Assembly (NCBI RefSeq): GCF_018380615.1
Contig: NZ_JAGYVZ010000021.1
Coordinates: 48,256-112,255, forward strand
DNA: 64,000 nucleotides
Source of the DNA: Flavobacterium psychroterrae
Lineage (GTDB): Bacteria; Bacteroidota; Bacteroidia; Flavobacteriales; Flavobacteriaceae
Direction of reading: 5' to 3'
Part shown: one piece after another, positions 35,580-43,567 of the stretch
Layout of the letters: each line of letters starts with the position of its first letter
Position numbering within the stretch: position 1 is the first letter of the stretch
The notes under the pieces: model-generated
The model's input: only the letters and a program-made list of their open reading frames with translations
What the model was told of the DNA's origin: nothing
The model's database searches: none
Translations under genes and position numbers: made by a program

Positions 35580-35954
35580 TTATTTTCCATGTGTGATTTT
35601 AATAATCTGTGAATTTCTAGCATCAATAATTATTAGAAATGTCCCTCCCAAATAATCTTCAGGCAAAGTTCCGGAAATTACCCAGTAATTTTCCAATAAA
35701 TAAATTTCGAAAGGTTTTTGTTTTTCTATATTTTCTTTTCCGTAGATGTCAAATAAAATTGGTTGTGCGATTTTAATTGCTGTAACACTATCTTTAATTA
35801 TAAGTTTTTTGTAATCAATAACATTATGTTGCGGTTTTTTAGATAAAGCAATTTTCAGTTCTTCTGTTGCATTTTCTTTCCCTAAAACTAAACGTTTATT
35901 TTGCGCACAATCGGTAAGTGTTACTAATAAAAGGGATAAGAAAAAATATTTCAT
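35580..35954 (-). CDS. NTF2-fold immunity-like (YbbC/YhhH family) lipoprotein
   Basis: A 124-residue protein from the ATG at 35954 (MKYFFLSLLLVTLTDC, lipobox LTDC). The body has AIKIAQPILFDIYGKENIEKQKPFEIYLLENYWVISGTLP, then LGGTFLIIIDARNSQIIKITHGK. This is the pattern of YbbC/YhhH-type NTF2-fold proteins, annotated in some genomes as immunity proteins of polymorphic toxins. No toxin gene is next to it, so an immunity role is only a family-based guess. Near-identical intergenic repeats flank it, suggesting it is a mobile or duplicated cassette. Confidence 0.75.
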   Translation of the reverse strand: MKYFFLSLLLVTLTDCAQNKRLVLGKENATEELKIALSKKPQHNVIDYKKLIIKDSVTAIKIAQPILFDIYGKENIEKQKPFEIYLLENYWVISGTLPEDYLGGTFLIIIDARNSQIIKITHGK

Positions 35955-35974
35955 AATTAGAGTTATCATTTTTT

Positions 35975-36075
35975 ATTCAGGTTTCAGATTCGCACAGCTT
36001 TGCGAACTTTGTGTTTTCTAAAACCTTTTAAATATATTCTTTGCTCACGATAGCTATCGGGATTGCGGTTAATTT
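35975..36075. repeat. Flanking direct repeat, copy 2
   Basis: The partner of 35467-35559. It has an extra block containing the palindrome CGATAGCTATCG. An inverted pair TTCAGGTTTCA/TGAAACCTGAA encloses it (35976-35986 and about 36107-36117). Confidence 0.75.
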
Positions 36076-36119
36076 CGTTTCAATTTTCAAATCCAGCATA
36101 CAACTTGAAACCTGAAACT

Positions 36120-36416
36120 TTAAACTAAAGAAACAACTTTGTCTACGCTCCAAGCTTCCGGTTTTGCATTAAAAAGCTTTTTTGTAAAACTCCAAACGGT
36201 ATTAAAAAGTTCAGATTGTCTGTAATTTTCTAAATCAGCTTCAGTTTCCCAGTAGCTGTAAGTAAAAAAGATGCATTTATCATTTTTATCCTGATACAAT
36301 TCTAAAAAACGATTTCCTTCTGCATTTCGTATTTTGTCTTTCACGCTTTCGAAATTCTCCAGAAAATCCGGAATTTTTTCTTCGTGAAAACTCATTTTTA
36401 CTATTCTAACAAACAT
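36120..36416 (-). CDS. Antibiotic biosynthesis monooxygenase (ABM)-like protein
   Basis: A 98-residue ferredoxin-like fold protein of the ABM family (FVRIVKMSFHEEKIPDFLENFESVKDKIRNAEGNRFLELYQD; FFTYSYWETEADLENYRQSELF). Such small dimeric proteins act as quinol monooxygenases or heme/small-molecule oxygenases in other bacteria. Here neither substrate nor partner is visible. It stands alone between repeat-rich intergenic regions. Confidence 0.88.
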   Translation of the reverse strand: MFVRIVKMSFHEEKIPDFLENFESVKDKIRNAEGNRFLELYQDKNDKCIFFTYSYWETEADLENYRQSELFNTVWSFTKKLFNAKPEAWSVDKVVSLV

Positions 36417-36817
36417 ATTTTAGATTTTAGATTGCAGATTTTAGATTTTTGAATATTTAAAAGCTTACAGGTGCGCAAAAATACCAAAATAGATTGTTCT
36501 TTTTAGGAAAAATTAAAATATTATAAAGTATAGTTTTTACCACAATATTGTCATCTCGACAGAGGAGAGATCACACTTGTAATTCCGTAACGAATGTCAT
36601 CAATATTTGTCGAGTTTCGCGTGCGATTTCTTCCTTCAGTCGAAATGACATACTAAACGAAAACATTCTTATGAAAATGCTTGGCTCCTGAAAAAAAATT
36701 GATTTTATCATAGAAATTGGAATGACAAAACAACGAAAAAATCTGTGTATATCTGCCTAAATCAGTTAAATCTGCGTGCCATTTCAATCTAAAATCTGCA
36801 CTGTAAAATCTAAAATT
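36417..36817. repeat. Intergenic palindromic repeat region
   Basis: The outer edges carry inverted 'TGCAGATTTTAGATT'-type blocks (near 36432-36450 and 36785-36800). Inside lies an imperfect palindrome whose arms are 36549-36576 (TGTCATCTCGACAGAGGAGA start) and 36621-36650 (ends GTCGAAATGACA). The second type is a familiar dispersed repeat in Flavobacterium intergenic DNA; 46100-46200 and 18690-18830 contain decayed relatives. No gene. Confidence 0.6.
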
Positions 36818-37645
36818 TTAAGAGAACTGAATCGTAATAACATCACGATAATTCAATCCTAACAAACTATTAGCAGAACCTACATTTGAAGGATTACTTC
36901 TGAAAATAGCGATTTCAAGAAACCCGGCTTCGTTAAAAATAGCCAGTTTTTCTCCTTCATACGTTTTAATGGGATATTTTTCAGAGGTTGCAATGGCGGA
37001 ATAATTGGGTAAAATTGTTTTGATACTTTTTGGTTTCATAACAATTTCATATGGTCTTCCTTTGGCAACTTCTAAGAATTGCTGTTTAGAAATATTAGTT
37101 ACGACATTCCCTAAATGGTCAATATAAATCACGTATCCTTTAAGAGAATTTCCATCATTTGCAATAACAGGCTGCAACTCGGTAATTTCTTTGATTGAAT
37201 TAATTTCTTTACCAATAACATTCAATAAACCACCTTTTGCAATGTGACAGGCAACTTGTATAAATATATCTAAATCAGATGATTCACTAGCAAAACGGTC
37301 GTGTATGTTGATGGCAACAATTTTTTGCGGAACAATCTTCTGCGTAAGCATACTTAAAATACCATTATCAGCACATATAAAGTAGTGATCGTTCCATTCC
37401 ATTGCAATATGCTGATTCTCTTTATTGCGTTCAATATCAACGCCAATAAGGTGAACAGTTCCTTTTGGAAAACTTAAATAAGAGGCACCAAGAATGTAAC
37501 TGGCTTCGGCAGTGTTAAATGGATCAATGTGATGCGAAATGTCAATAATTGTAGCTTCTGAATATTCAGATAAAATTTTACCCTTAAGCGAACCAACAAA
37601 GTGGTCTTTTAAGCCGTAATCGGTAGTAAGGGTAATTATTGACAT
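36818..37645 (-). CDS. S-adenosyl-L-methionine hydroxide adenosyltransferase (DUF62 family)
   Basis: A 275-residue enzyme of the DUF62 family, which hydrolyses S-adenosylmethionine to adenosine and methionine. It starts SIITLTTDYGLKDHFVGSLKGKI and contains the conserved DISHHIDPFN, HLIGVDIERN, ADNGILSML and the C-terminal domain VIYIDHLGNVVTNIS. Length is usual. It is divergent from phoH, with an intergenic inverted repeat (37774-37906) between them. The TAGCTTTG -7 box lies 59 nt before the ATG. Physiological role: likely SAM homeostasis. Confidence 0.92.
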   Translation of the reverse strand: MSIITLTTDYGLKDHFVGSLKGKILSEYSEATIIDISHHIDPFNTAEASYILGASYLSFPKGTVHLIGVDIERNKENQHIAMEWNDHYFICADNGILSMLTQKIVPQKIVAINIHDRFASESSDLDIFIQVACHIAKGGLLNVIGKEINSIKEITELQPVIANDGNSLKGYVIYIDHLGNVVTNISKQQFLEVAKGRPYEIVMKPKSIKTILPNYSAIATSEKYPIKTYEGEKLAIFNEAGFLEIAIFRSNPSNVGSANSLLGLNYRDVITIQFS

Positions 37646-37704
37646 AATTTTGTTTATAACTATTGGTAGTATTTAAATCTAATTTTCATTAAATTTGAGA
37701 AATG

Positions 37705-37712
37705 CAAAGCTA
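37705..37712 (-). promoter_or_regulatory. Promoter -7 box of the SAM-hydroxide adenosyltransferase gene
   Basis: TAGCTTTG on the minus strand fits TAnnTTTG. No TTG is seen at the usual -33 spacing. Confidence 0.45.
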
Positions 37713-37773
37713 ATAATAGTAAATGCAAAATGAAAGAAAGCAAAGACAATTTACAATAAATATATAGTAGTCC

Positions 37774-37906
37774 CGGTTTCCAGTTTCAGTTTTCAGTGTT
37801 TTAACAAAAAGCGATTTTATTCAATAAAAAAAGGGTGAAATAGTCTCCGTTTTCAGTTTTAGAATTGTAAATTTATACTACGACTGAAAACTGAGACCGT
37901 AAACCG
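37774..37906. repeat. 'cagttttcagt' inverted repeat between divergent genes
   Basis: Arms 37774-37797 (starts CGGTTTCCAGTTTCAGTTTT) and 37883-37906 (ends GAGACCGTAAACCG) are near reverse complements. The same repeat family occurs at 43311-43500. Confidence 0.65.
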
Positions 37907-37973
37907 TAAACTAAAAATACCCGACAACCACTGATTATAAAACTGATTTAATTTTAATTTAAAACTATCTCAT

Positions 37974-38924
37974 TTGAACGAAAGAATTATCGAGCTCATA
38001 GACATCGCTCCAAAAGACTTTTGGGGCGCTCAAGACACTCATCTTGAAATAATTAAAAAGTATTACCCAAAGCTTAAAATAGTAGCAAGAGGTACCACTT
38101 TGAAAGCATTTGGCGAAAAAGAAGTTTTAGATGAATTCGAAAAAAGATTTCAGAGGCTTATGCTTCATTTTACCCGATACAACAATATTGACGATAATGT
38201 AATTGAACGCGTAATTATGAGTGATGGTCAGGATGAAAAAAAATCATTAGATCATGACAAAATATTAGTTCATGGTGTTGGAGGTAAATTAATTAAAGCC
38301 ATGACACCTAACCAGCAACTATTGGTAGATACCATCAAGAAAAATGATATGGTATTTGCTGTTGGTCCGGCCGGAACAGGAAAAACGTACACGGGTGTTG
38401 CAATGGCGGTAAAAGCACTTAAAGACAAAGAAGTAAAAAGGATTATATTGACGCGACCAGCGGTAGAAGCAGGAGAAAATCTTGGTTTTTTACCCGGCGA
38501 TATGAAAGAAAAACTGGATCCTTATATGCAGCCTCTTTACGATGCTTTGCGCGATATGTTGCCCAACGAAAAGCTCGAAGATTACATTTTAAAAGGAATT
38601 ATACAAATTGCGCCACTGGCATTTATGCGTGGTCGTACGCTTGATAATGCCTTTGTAATTCTTGATGAAGCACAAAACACAACACACTCGCAAATGAAAA
38701 TGTTTTTGACCCGTATGGGGAAAAATGCAAAATTCATGATTACGGGCGATCCCGGACAGGTCGATTTACCACGCAGAACTATTTCTGGTCTTAAAGAAGC
38801 AATTTTGGTCTTGAAAGACGTTGACGGAATTGGAATTATTTATCTGGATGATAAAGATATCGTGCGTCACAGATTGGTTAAAAAGGTAATTGACGCTTAT
38901 AAACAAATAGAAAATCATGATTAA
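37974..38924 (+). CDS. PhoH-family ATPase
   Basis: A 316-residue protein with an N-terminal region (NERIIELIDIAPKDFWGAQDTHLEIIKKYYP) and an ATPase domain: Walker A GPAGTGKTYTG and Walker B FVILDEAQNTT, plus ITGDPGQVDLPR. PhoH proteins resemble the N-terminal part of RecD and are thought to act on RNA. The start is a TTG: no ATG lies nearby in frame, and the first residues after it match the family start. It is divergent from the SAM-hydroxide gene. Confidence 0.93.
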   Translation: MNERIIELIDIAPKDFWGAQDTHLEIIKKYYPKLKIVARGTTLKAFGEKEVLDEFEKRFQRLMLHFTRYNNIDDNVIERVIMSDGQDEKKSLDHDKILVHGVGGKLIKAMTPNQQLLVDTIKKNDMVFAVGPAGTGKTYTGVAMAVKALKDKEVKRIILTRPAVEAGENLGFLPGDMKEKLDPYMQPLYDALRDMLPNEKLEDYILKGIIQIAPLAFMRGRTLDNAFVILDEAQNTTHSQMKMFLTRMGKNAKFMITGDPGQVDLPRRTISGLKEAILVLKDVDGIGIIYLDDKDIVRHRLVKKVIDAYKQIENHD

Positions 38925-38963
38925 TTTTGTGAAATGGTTCTTGTAAAATGTAAAATGAATTTT

Positions 38964-39094
38964 GCCACAGATTAGAATGATTTACACAGATTTTTTTCGC
39001 CACGAATTCCACGAATTTTCGCTAATTAATTTGTGAGATTTTGTGAAATTTGTGGTAAAATGACACAGATCATAAAATCATTCTAATCTGTGGC
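38964..39094. repeat. Inverted repeat with exact 20-bp arms after phoH
   Basis: 38964-38983 and 39075-39094 are exact reverse complements (GCCACAGATTAGAATGATTT). The interior also tends to pair (CCACGAAT...ATTTGTGG), so the whole 131 bp could form one long stem. Confidence 0.8.
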
Positions 39095-39246
39095 TAAAAA
39101 ACACAGCAAATAATATTCGTTTTATTCATGTTCTTTTATAGGGATGTGTAAAACGAATATTTTTTTATAATAACTTTTGTTAATTCAGGAAAATCGTTCG
39201 GGAATGAAGATTTTAGATTGTATAAAAGATTGAAATTATATGATTT

Positions 39247-39399
39247 GTGCCGTTAGGCACTAAATATCGGTAGAAAATATGAATTGAAATAAATTTTAGT
39301 GTGCCGTAGGTACACAACAAAACGATAGATGTTGCGTACCTACGGCACGCTAACGAATTTGGGAATTAATAACTACCGATATTTAGTACCTAAAGGCAC
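39247..39399. repeat. Nested palindromic element (REP/MITE-like)
   Basis: Outer arms are 39247-39273 and 39373-39399 (core ACTAAATATCGGTAG; 25 of 27 pairs). Inner arms are 39301-39313 and 39336-39348 (GTGCCGTAGGTAC, exact). Repeats of this kind are dispersed in Bacteroidota intergenic DNA. No gene inside. Confidence 0.8.
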
Positions 39400-39429
39400 A
39401 GTTAAACTCTTGATTTGATACTAAAAAAA

Positions 39430-39791
39430 ATGAAACAATTAGATGATTTCTACCTAAACCAACAAGAACCTATAAAAGGGCATTGCTTGCTTTAAAAGAA
39501 ATTATTCTAAAACAAGACAAAGACATTACAAATGTTCTCAAATACGGAATGCCATTTTTTTGCTACAAAGGAAAAATGTTCTGTTATTTATGGATTCATA
39601 AAAAGCTCCGACAGCCTTATATCGGAATTGTGGAAGGAAAACATTTTGATGAAGCTTTTTTGATTCAGGAAGATCGTTCGAGAATGAAAATTATGATGAT
39701 GGATTCTGATATGGATTTGCCTTTGGAACAAATTGAAAAAGTCTTATTGAAAGCTTTAAATTTATATAAATCAGGAATTATTAAAGTTTAA
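39430..39791 (+). pseudogene. DUF1801-family gene with a one-base frameshift
   Basis: The ATG at 39430 starts MKQLDDFYLNQQEPIKG and then hits a stop at 39493. The downstream frame (from 39483) reads LLALKEIILKQDKDITNVLKYGMPFFCYKGKMFCYLWIHKK and on to 39791. Together they give a normal DUF1801 protein of about 120 residues, a small soluble family of unknown function with a YdhG-like fold. Adding one G to the GGG at 39478-39480 restores an uninterrupted reading (EPIKGALLALKEII). So this is a recent frameshift, a phase-variable run or a sequence error. The downstream frame alone has only a TTG start at 39483. Confidence 0.85.
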
Positions 39792-39872
39792 TTAGGTAAA
39801 AAAGTATTATTTAAGGTAATAGTTAAATAAATAATAAACTTGTCCTATTTTGGGCTTTTATGGCTTGTAAAC

Positions 39873-39904
39873 TTTGCTCTTTTAAGGTGAATGGCTTAAA
39901 TTTG
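39873..39904 (+). promoter_or_regulatory. Promoter of the HAD phosphatase gene
   Basis: TTTG (39873-39876), 20 bp, then TAAATTTG (39897-39904): a full Bacteroidota-type promoter 26 nt before the ATG. Confidence 0.7.
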
Positions 39905-39930
39905 CACATCATAAATACTTGATCTTTAAT

Positions 39931-40764
39931 ATGAATTCAAATCTTAAAAATATAAAAGTTGTCGTTAGCGATTTAGACGGAACTTTACTCAACCCACAAC
40001 ACAGAATCTCAGATTATACCAAATCAATTTTTCAGGAACTTCACAATCAGGATTATCTTATTCTCGTTGCTACAGGCCGTCATCATCTTGATGCTATGGC
40101 AATTATAGAAACGCTTGAAGTGCCGGTTTATCTTGTAAGTTCAAACGGAGCGAGAATTCATTCACCTGAAAAAGAAGAACTTTTTGCTTTCAACTTAAAT
40201 AGTGACGTTGTAAAAGCGGCATTAAATGTTGAAATAGATCCGGAAATTACAGTTGTTTTATTCAAGGAAAATGTTTGGCAAACCAATAAATTAAGCGAAA
40301 AACTAAATGCTTTTCAAGCCAAATTAGAATATCATCCAGAATTGGTTGATTATAAAACGCTGGAAGATTTTGGAGCTATCAAAATATTCTTTTCATGCGA
40401 CAATCATGAAAAATTAGTAAAATTAAAAGATGATATTTTAGCCAATTCTTCAGAGTATTTGCATCATGCTTTTAGTTTGCCAACGTGTTTGGAATTTATG
40501 GATAAGTCTATTGATAAAGCAGTTGCAATCGAGATGGTACTTGAAAAATTAGGTTATACTCTGGATCAGGCAGTTTCTTTTGGAGATGGTTTTAATGATG
40601 TTCAAATGTTATCTGCGTCAGGAAAAGGGTTAATTATGGGAAATGCTCCGGCTTTATTAAAGGAGACTTTACCAAATTTAGAAGTAATTAAAACAAATGC
40701 CGAAGATGGTGTTGCAAAATATATTGCTTCTGAAATTTTAAATAAGGAATTCGCAGCAAGTTAA
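39931..40764 (+). CDS. HAD-superfamily phosphatase, Cof type
   Basis: A 277-residue enzyme of the Cof/YidA group, which dephosphorylates sugar phosphates or other small phosphate esters. Motif I is SDLDGTLLNPQH, motif II VATGRHH, and motif IV SFGDGFNDVQML; a Cof-type cap lies between. The frame reaches back to a TTG at 39919, but the ATG at 39931 is preferred. The specific substrate cannot be read from sequence. It ends before a strong terminator. Confidence 0.92.
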   Translation: MNSNLKNIKVVVSDLDGTLLNPQHRISDYTKSIFQELHNQDYLILVATGRHHLDAMAIIETLEVPVYLVSSNGARIHSPEKEELFAFNLNSDVVKAALNVEIDPEITVVLFKENVWQTNKLSEKLNAFQAKLEYHPELVDYKTLEDFGAIKIFFSCDNHEKLVKLKDDILANSSEYLHHAFSLPTCLEFMDKSIDKAVAIEMVLEKLGYTLDQAVSFGDGFNDVQMLSASGKGLIMGNAPALLKETLPNLEVIKTNAEDGVAKYIASEILNKEFAAS

Positions 40765-40823
40765 ATTTAAAAATATTTTTGAAAGTCTGAAATCCGGATT
40801 TTAGAGTTTTTGATAAAAATCTG

Positions 40824-40859
40824 ATCCCTGAAGATAATTCTTCAGGGATTTTTTTTGTT
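40824..40859 (+). terminator. Terminator after the HAD gene
   Basis: A 10-bp stem (ATCCCTGAAG at 40824-40833 with CTTCAGGGAT at 40840-40849) with a short loop is followed by eight T within a T-rich tail. Confidence 0.9.
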
Positions 40860-40927
40860 AAATGAATAATACGCAAAGAATTTCGTAACCTAATGACAAA
40901 AACATTTTTTTAATAATTTTCAAAGTG

Positions 40928-40935
40928 TATTTTTG
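40928..40935 (+). promoter_or_regulatory. Promoter -7 box of the S9 peptidase gene
   Basis: TATTTTTG fits TAnnTTTG and lies 20 nt before the ATG. The -33 element is not clear. Confidence 0.45.
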
Positions 40936-40955
40936 TTTTTTCAAAAACTACTACC

Positions 40956-43304
40956 ATGACAAAAAACATTTTTATCCTTGCCTTTTTAATTTTTTCAATA
41001 TCGGGCAAAAGCCAGACTTTGAAATTAGAAGAAATAATGAAAGGCGAATCTTTTATTGGAAATCAACCCACAAACGGACGCTGGTCCTTAGATGGCAAAA
41101 AAGTTTATTTTGAATGGAATCCAACTGACGATTTAGGAGCAAATACATATTCCTGGCAAAAAGGGGCGGTAAAACCTGTTTTGGTTGAACCAAAAGAAGC
41201 TGTTTTTTCCAAACTTGATTTTAAAAGAAAATCCAATTCTGATGTAGCTTATTACACAGATAAAGGAGGTTTATATTCCTATACCATCAGCACAAAAGCA
41301 GTTAAGAAAATTATTCAGCAAAGTGCTCCGGTTTCAAATCTTGAATTAGGTACAACAGCAGGAATATTATTTTTTGAACAGAATGATAATCTTTTTAAAT
41401 ACAATGCTAAAGAAGGAACGGTTTTACAAATAACTAATTTTTCTAAAGGAACTAAAAAAGAAAAAACTACTGAAAAAGATTCTTTCTTAAAAACACAGCA
41501 AAAAGAATTGTTTCAGTTTATCAAAGATAAAGAAGCAAAAAAACAATGGAATGTTGCTAAAAACAAAGCAGTTAAGTCTGATTTTGCAAAAGAATATTTT
41601 TATGGAAAAGACAATTTATTTAATCTAAAAGCAAACCCGAACGGAAATTTTGCCACATTTAGTTTAGTAGAAGAATCGGATAGTAAAAAAGAAAAAATGG
41701 AGGTTTTTATAACGGATGATGGTTATAATCAAACTCCGGAAACTAAAAATAAAGTTTCTACATCAAATTTGGTAAAAACAAAATTCGGAATTTATTCTGT
41801 TGCAAAAGATACCGTTTACTTTGTTAATTTTTCGACTTTAAGTCATATTCAGGATGCTCCAAAGTATTATGAAAATTATGATAATCTAAAAAGTAAAGCT
41901 AAGGAAGATAAACTAATCATGGCGCAGCCTCCGGTTTATAATGAAGATGGAACTTTTGGTATTGTTGAAATCAGAAGTCAGGACAATAAAGAAAGATGGT
42001 TAGTAAGTTTAAATCCTGAAAACGGAACTTTTAAAGAAATCGAACATCAGCATGATGATGCGTGGATTGCAGGTCCCGGAATTCCGTCGTATTCTTTTGA
42101 TTCTGGAACTCTTGGATTTTTAACAGATAATGAAACAATTTATTTTCAGTCTGAAGCTACAGGATATTCGCATTTATATACTTATAATTTAAAATCAGGG
42201 ACGAAAACGCAATTGACAAACGGAAATTGGGAAGTTCGTGATGTTACTTTATCTAAGGATAAAAAAGCATTTTATTTAACAACAAATACGACACATCCGG
42301 GAAATAGAAACTTCTATAAACTTGCTGCTGCTGGTGGAGCTTTAGAGCCAATTTTAATTAAAGATGGGGCACATGAAGTTGTGGTTTCTCCAGATGAAAA
42401 ATCACTTCTAGTTCGTTATTCGTATAAAAATATTCCTTGGGATTTTTATATTGCAGACAATAAAAAGAATACGACTTTACAGCAAATTTCTTCTTCAACA
42501 TCTGAAAGTTTTAAAAGCTACAAATGGAGAGAACCTGAAGTTATTACGTTTAAAGCGCAAGACGGAACTCCTGTAAACGCAAGATTGTATACGCCAAATG
42601 CAGAAAACGCAAATAAAGCGGCTGTAATTTTTGTTCACGGTGCCGGATATTTGCAAAATGCGCACAATTACTGGAGCACTTATCATAGAGAATATATGTT
42701 TCATAATTTGTTAACTGATTTAGGTTATACAGTTTTGGACATTGATTATAGAGGAAGTGATGGTTACGGACGTGATTTTAGAACTGGAATTTACCGCTTT
42801 ATGGGTGGAAAAGATTTATCTGATCATCTTGACGGAAAGAAAGTTTTGGTTGAGAAATACGGAATTGACGCGAATAGAGTAGGGATCTACGGTGGTTCTT
42901 ACGGTGGATTTATTACTTTAATGGGAATGTTGACAACGCCTGGTGAATTTGCTTCGGGTGCTGCTTTACGTTCTGTTACGGATTGGGCACATTACAATCA
43001 TGGATATACAGGAAATATCCTGAATTTCCCAGAAACAGATCCTGAAGCTTACAAAAAAAGTTCTCCTATTTATTATGCAGATAATTTAAAAGGAAACCTT
43101 GTAATGTTACACGGAATGGTGGATGATAATGTAGAGTATAAAGACATTGTGCGTTTATCACAACGTTTCATAGAATTACAGAAAAAGAATTGGAGTCTGG
43201 CTTCTTTCCCTGTTGAATCACATGGATTTAAAGAAACTTATTCATGGATTGATGAATACAGCAGAATTTTGAATTTGTTTAATTCGACTTTGTTGAAAAA
43301 ATAA
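40956..43304 (+). CDS. S9-family (prolyl oligopeptidase/DPP-like) serine peptidase
   Basis: A 782-residue exported peptidase with signal peptide MTKNIFILAFLIFSISGKSQ. The first roughly 500 residues form a beta-propeller-type region (WSLDGKKVYFEWNP; DKKAFYLTTNTTHPGNRNFY). The C-terminal alpha/beta hydrolase has the nucleophile in GIYGGSYGGFITLMG, the acid in MLHGMVDDNVEYK, and the histidine in FPVESHGFKETYSW. Enzymes of this group cut dipeptides or oligopeptides in the periplasm or at the surface. No sorting domain is present, so it is probably periplasmic. Substrate preference unknown. Confidence 0.95.
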   Translation: MTKNIFILAFLIFSISGKSQTLKLEEIMKGESFIGNQPTNGRWSLDGKKVYFEWNPTDDLGANTYSWQKGAVKPVLVEPKEAVFSKLDFKRKSNSDVAYYTDKGGLYSYTISTKAVKKIIQQSAPVSNLELGTTAGILFFEQNDNLFKYNAKEGTVLQITNFSKGTKKEKTTEKDSFLKTQQKELFQFIKDKEAKKQWNVAKNKAVKSDFAKEYFYGKDNLFNLKANPNGNFATFSLVEESDSKKEKMEVFITDDGYNQTPETKNKVSTSNLVKTKFGIYSVAKDTVYFVNFSTLSHIQDAPKYYENYDNLKSKAKEDKLIMAQPPVYNEDGTFGIVEIRSQDNKERWLVSLNPENGTFKEIEHQHDDAWIAGPGIPSYSFDSGTLGFLTDNETIYFQSEATGYSHLYTYNLKSGTKTQLTNGNWEVRDVTLSKDKKAFYLTTNTTHPGNRNFYKLAAAGGALEPILIKDGAHEVVVSPDEKSLLVRYSYKNIPWDFYIADNKKNTTLQQISSSTSESFKSYKWREPEVITFKAQDGTPVNARLYTPNAENANKAAVIFVHGAGYLQNAHNYWSTYHREYMFHNLLTDLGYTVLDIDYRGSDGYGRDFRTGIYRFMGGKDLSDHLDGKKVLVEKYGIDANRVGIYGGSYGGFITLMGMLTTPGEFASGAALRSVTDWAHYNHGYTGNILNFPETDPEAYKKSSPIYYADNLKGNLVMLHGMVDDNVEYKDIVRLSQRFIELQKKNWSLASFPVESHGFKETYSWIDEYSRILNLFNSTLLKK

Positions 43305-43310
43305 GTATTC

Positions 43311-43500
43311 TGTTTCAGTTTTCAGTCGCAGTGTCAGTTTTCAGTTTCAGTTTGCACTTTTGAGTAAACCGTGAAGCTTTGTCAAAGTTTTAAAGTTTGA
43401 CAAAGCTTTCGCAAAGATTTGACTTCAAACTAAAACCGCGACTTCAGACTGAATACCGACACTGTAAACTGAGACTGAATACTGAGACTGAAAACTAAAT
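43311..43500. repeat. 'cagttttcagt' palindromic repeat region
   Basis: Runs of TTTCAGTTTTCAGT-like blocks (43311-43352) face their inverse (ACTGAGACTGAAAAC, 43425-43496). In the middle, 13-bp arms AAGCTTTGTCAAA (43374-43386) and TTTGACAAAGCTT (43396-43408) form a tight hairpin. Same family as 37774-37906. Confidence 0.65.
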
Positions 43501-43506
43501 ACTTTC

Positions 43507-43537
43507 TTGCTTGCTCTTTTAATTAGTTTTAAATTTG
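43507..43537 (+). promoter_or_regulatory. purC promoter
   Basis: TTG (43507-43509), 20 bp, then TAAATTTG (43530-43537): a near-consensus pair 30 nt before the purC ATG. Confidence 0.7.
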
Positions 43538-43567
43538 CATTTATAGAAAACAACACAACAAGCAATA

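Noticed and set aside
35467..36085. Possible CRISPR or tandem array from the repeated blocks around the NTF2-like gene
   Set aside because: Only two long copies with a gene between; spacing and structure do not fit a CRISPR array.
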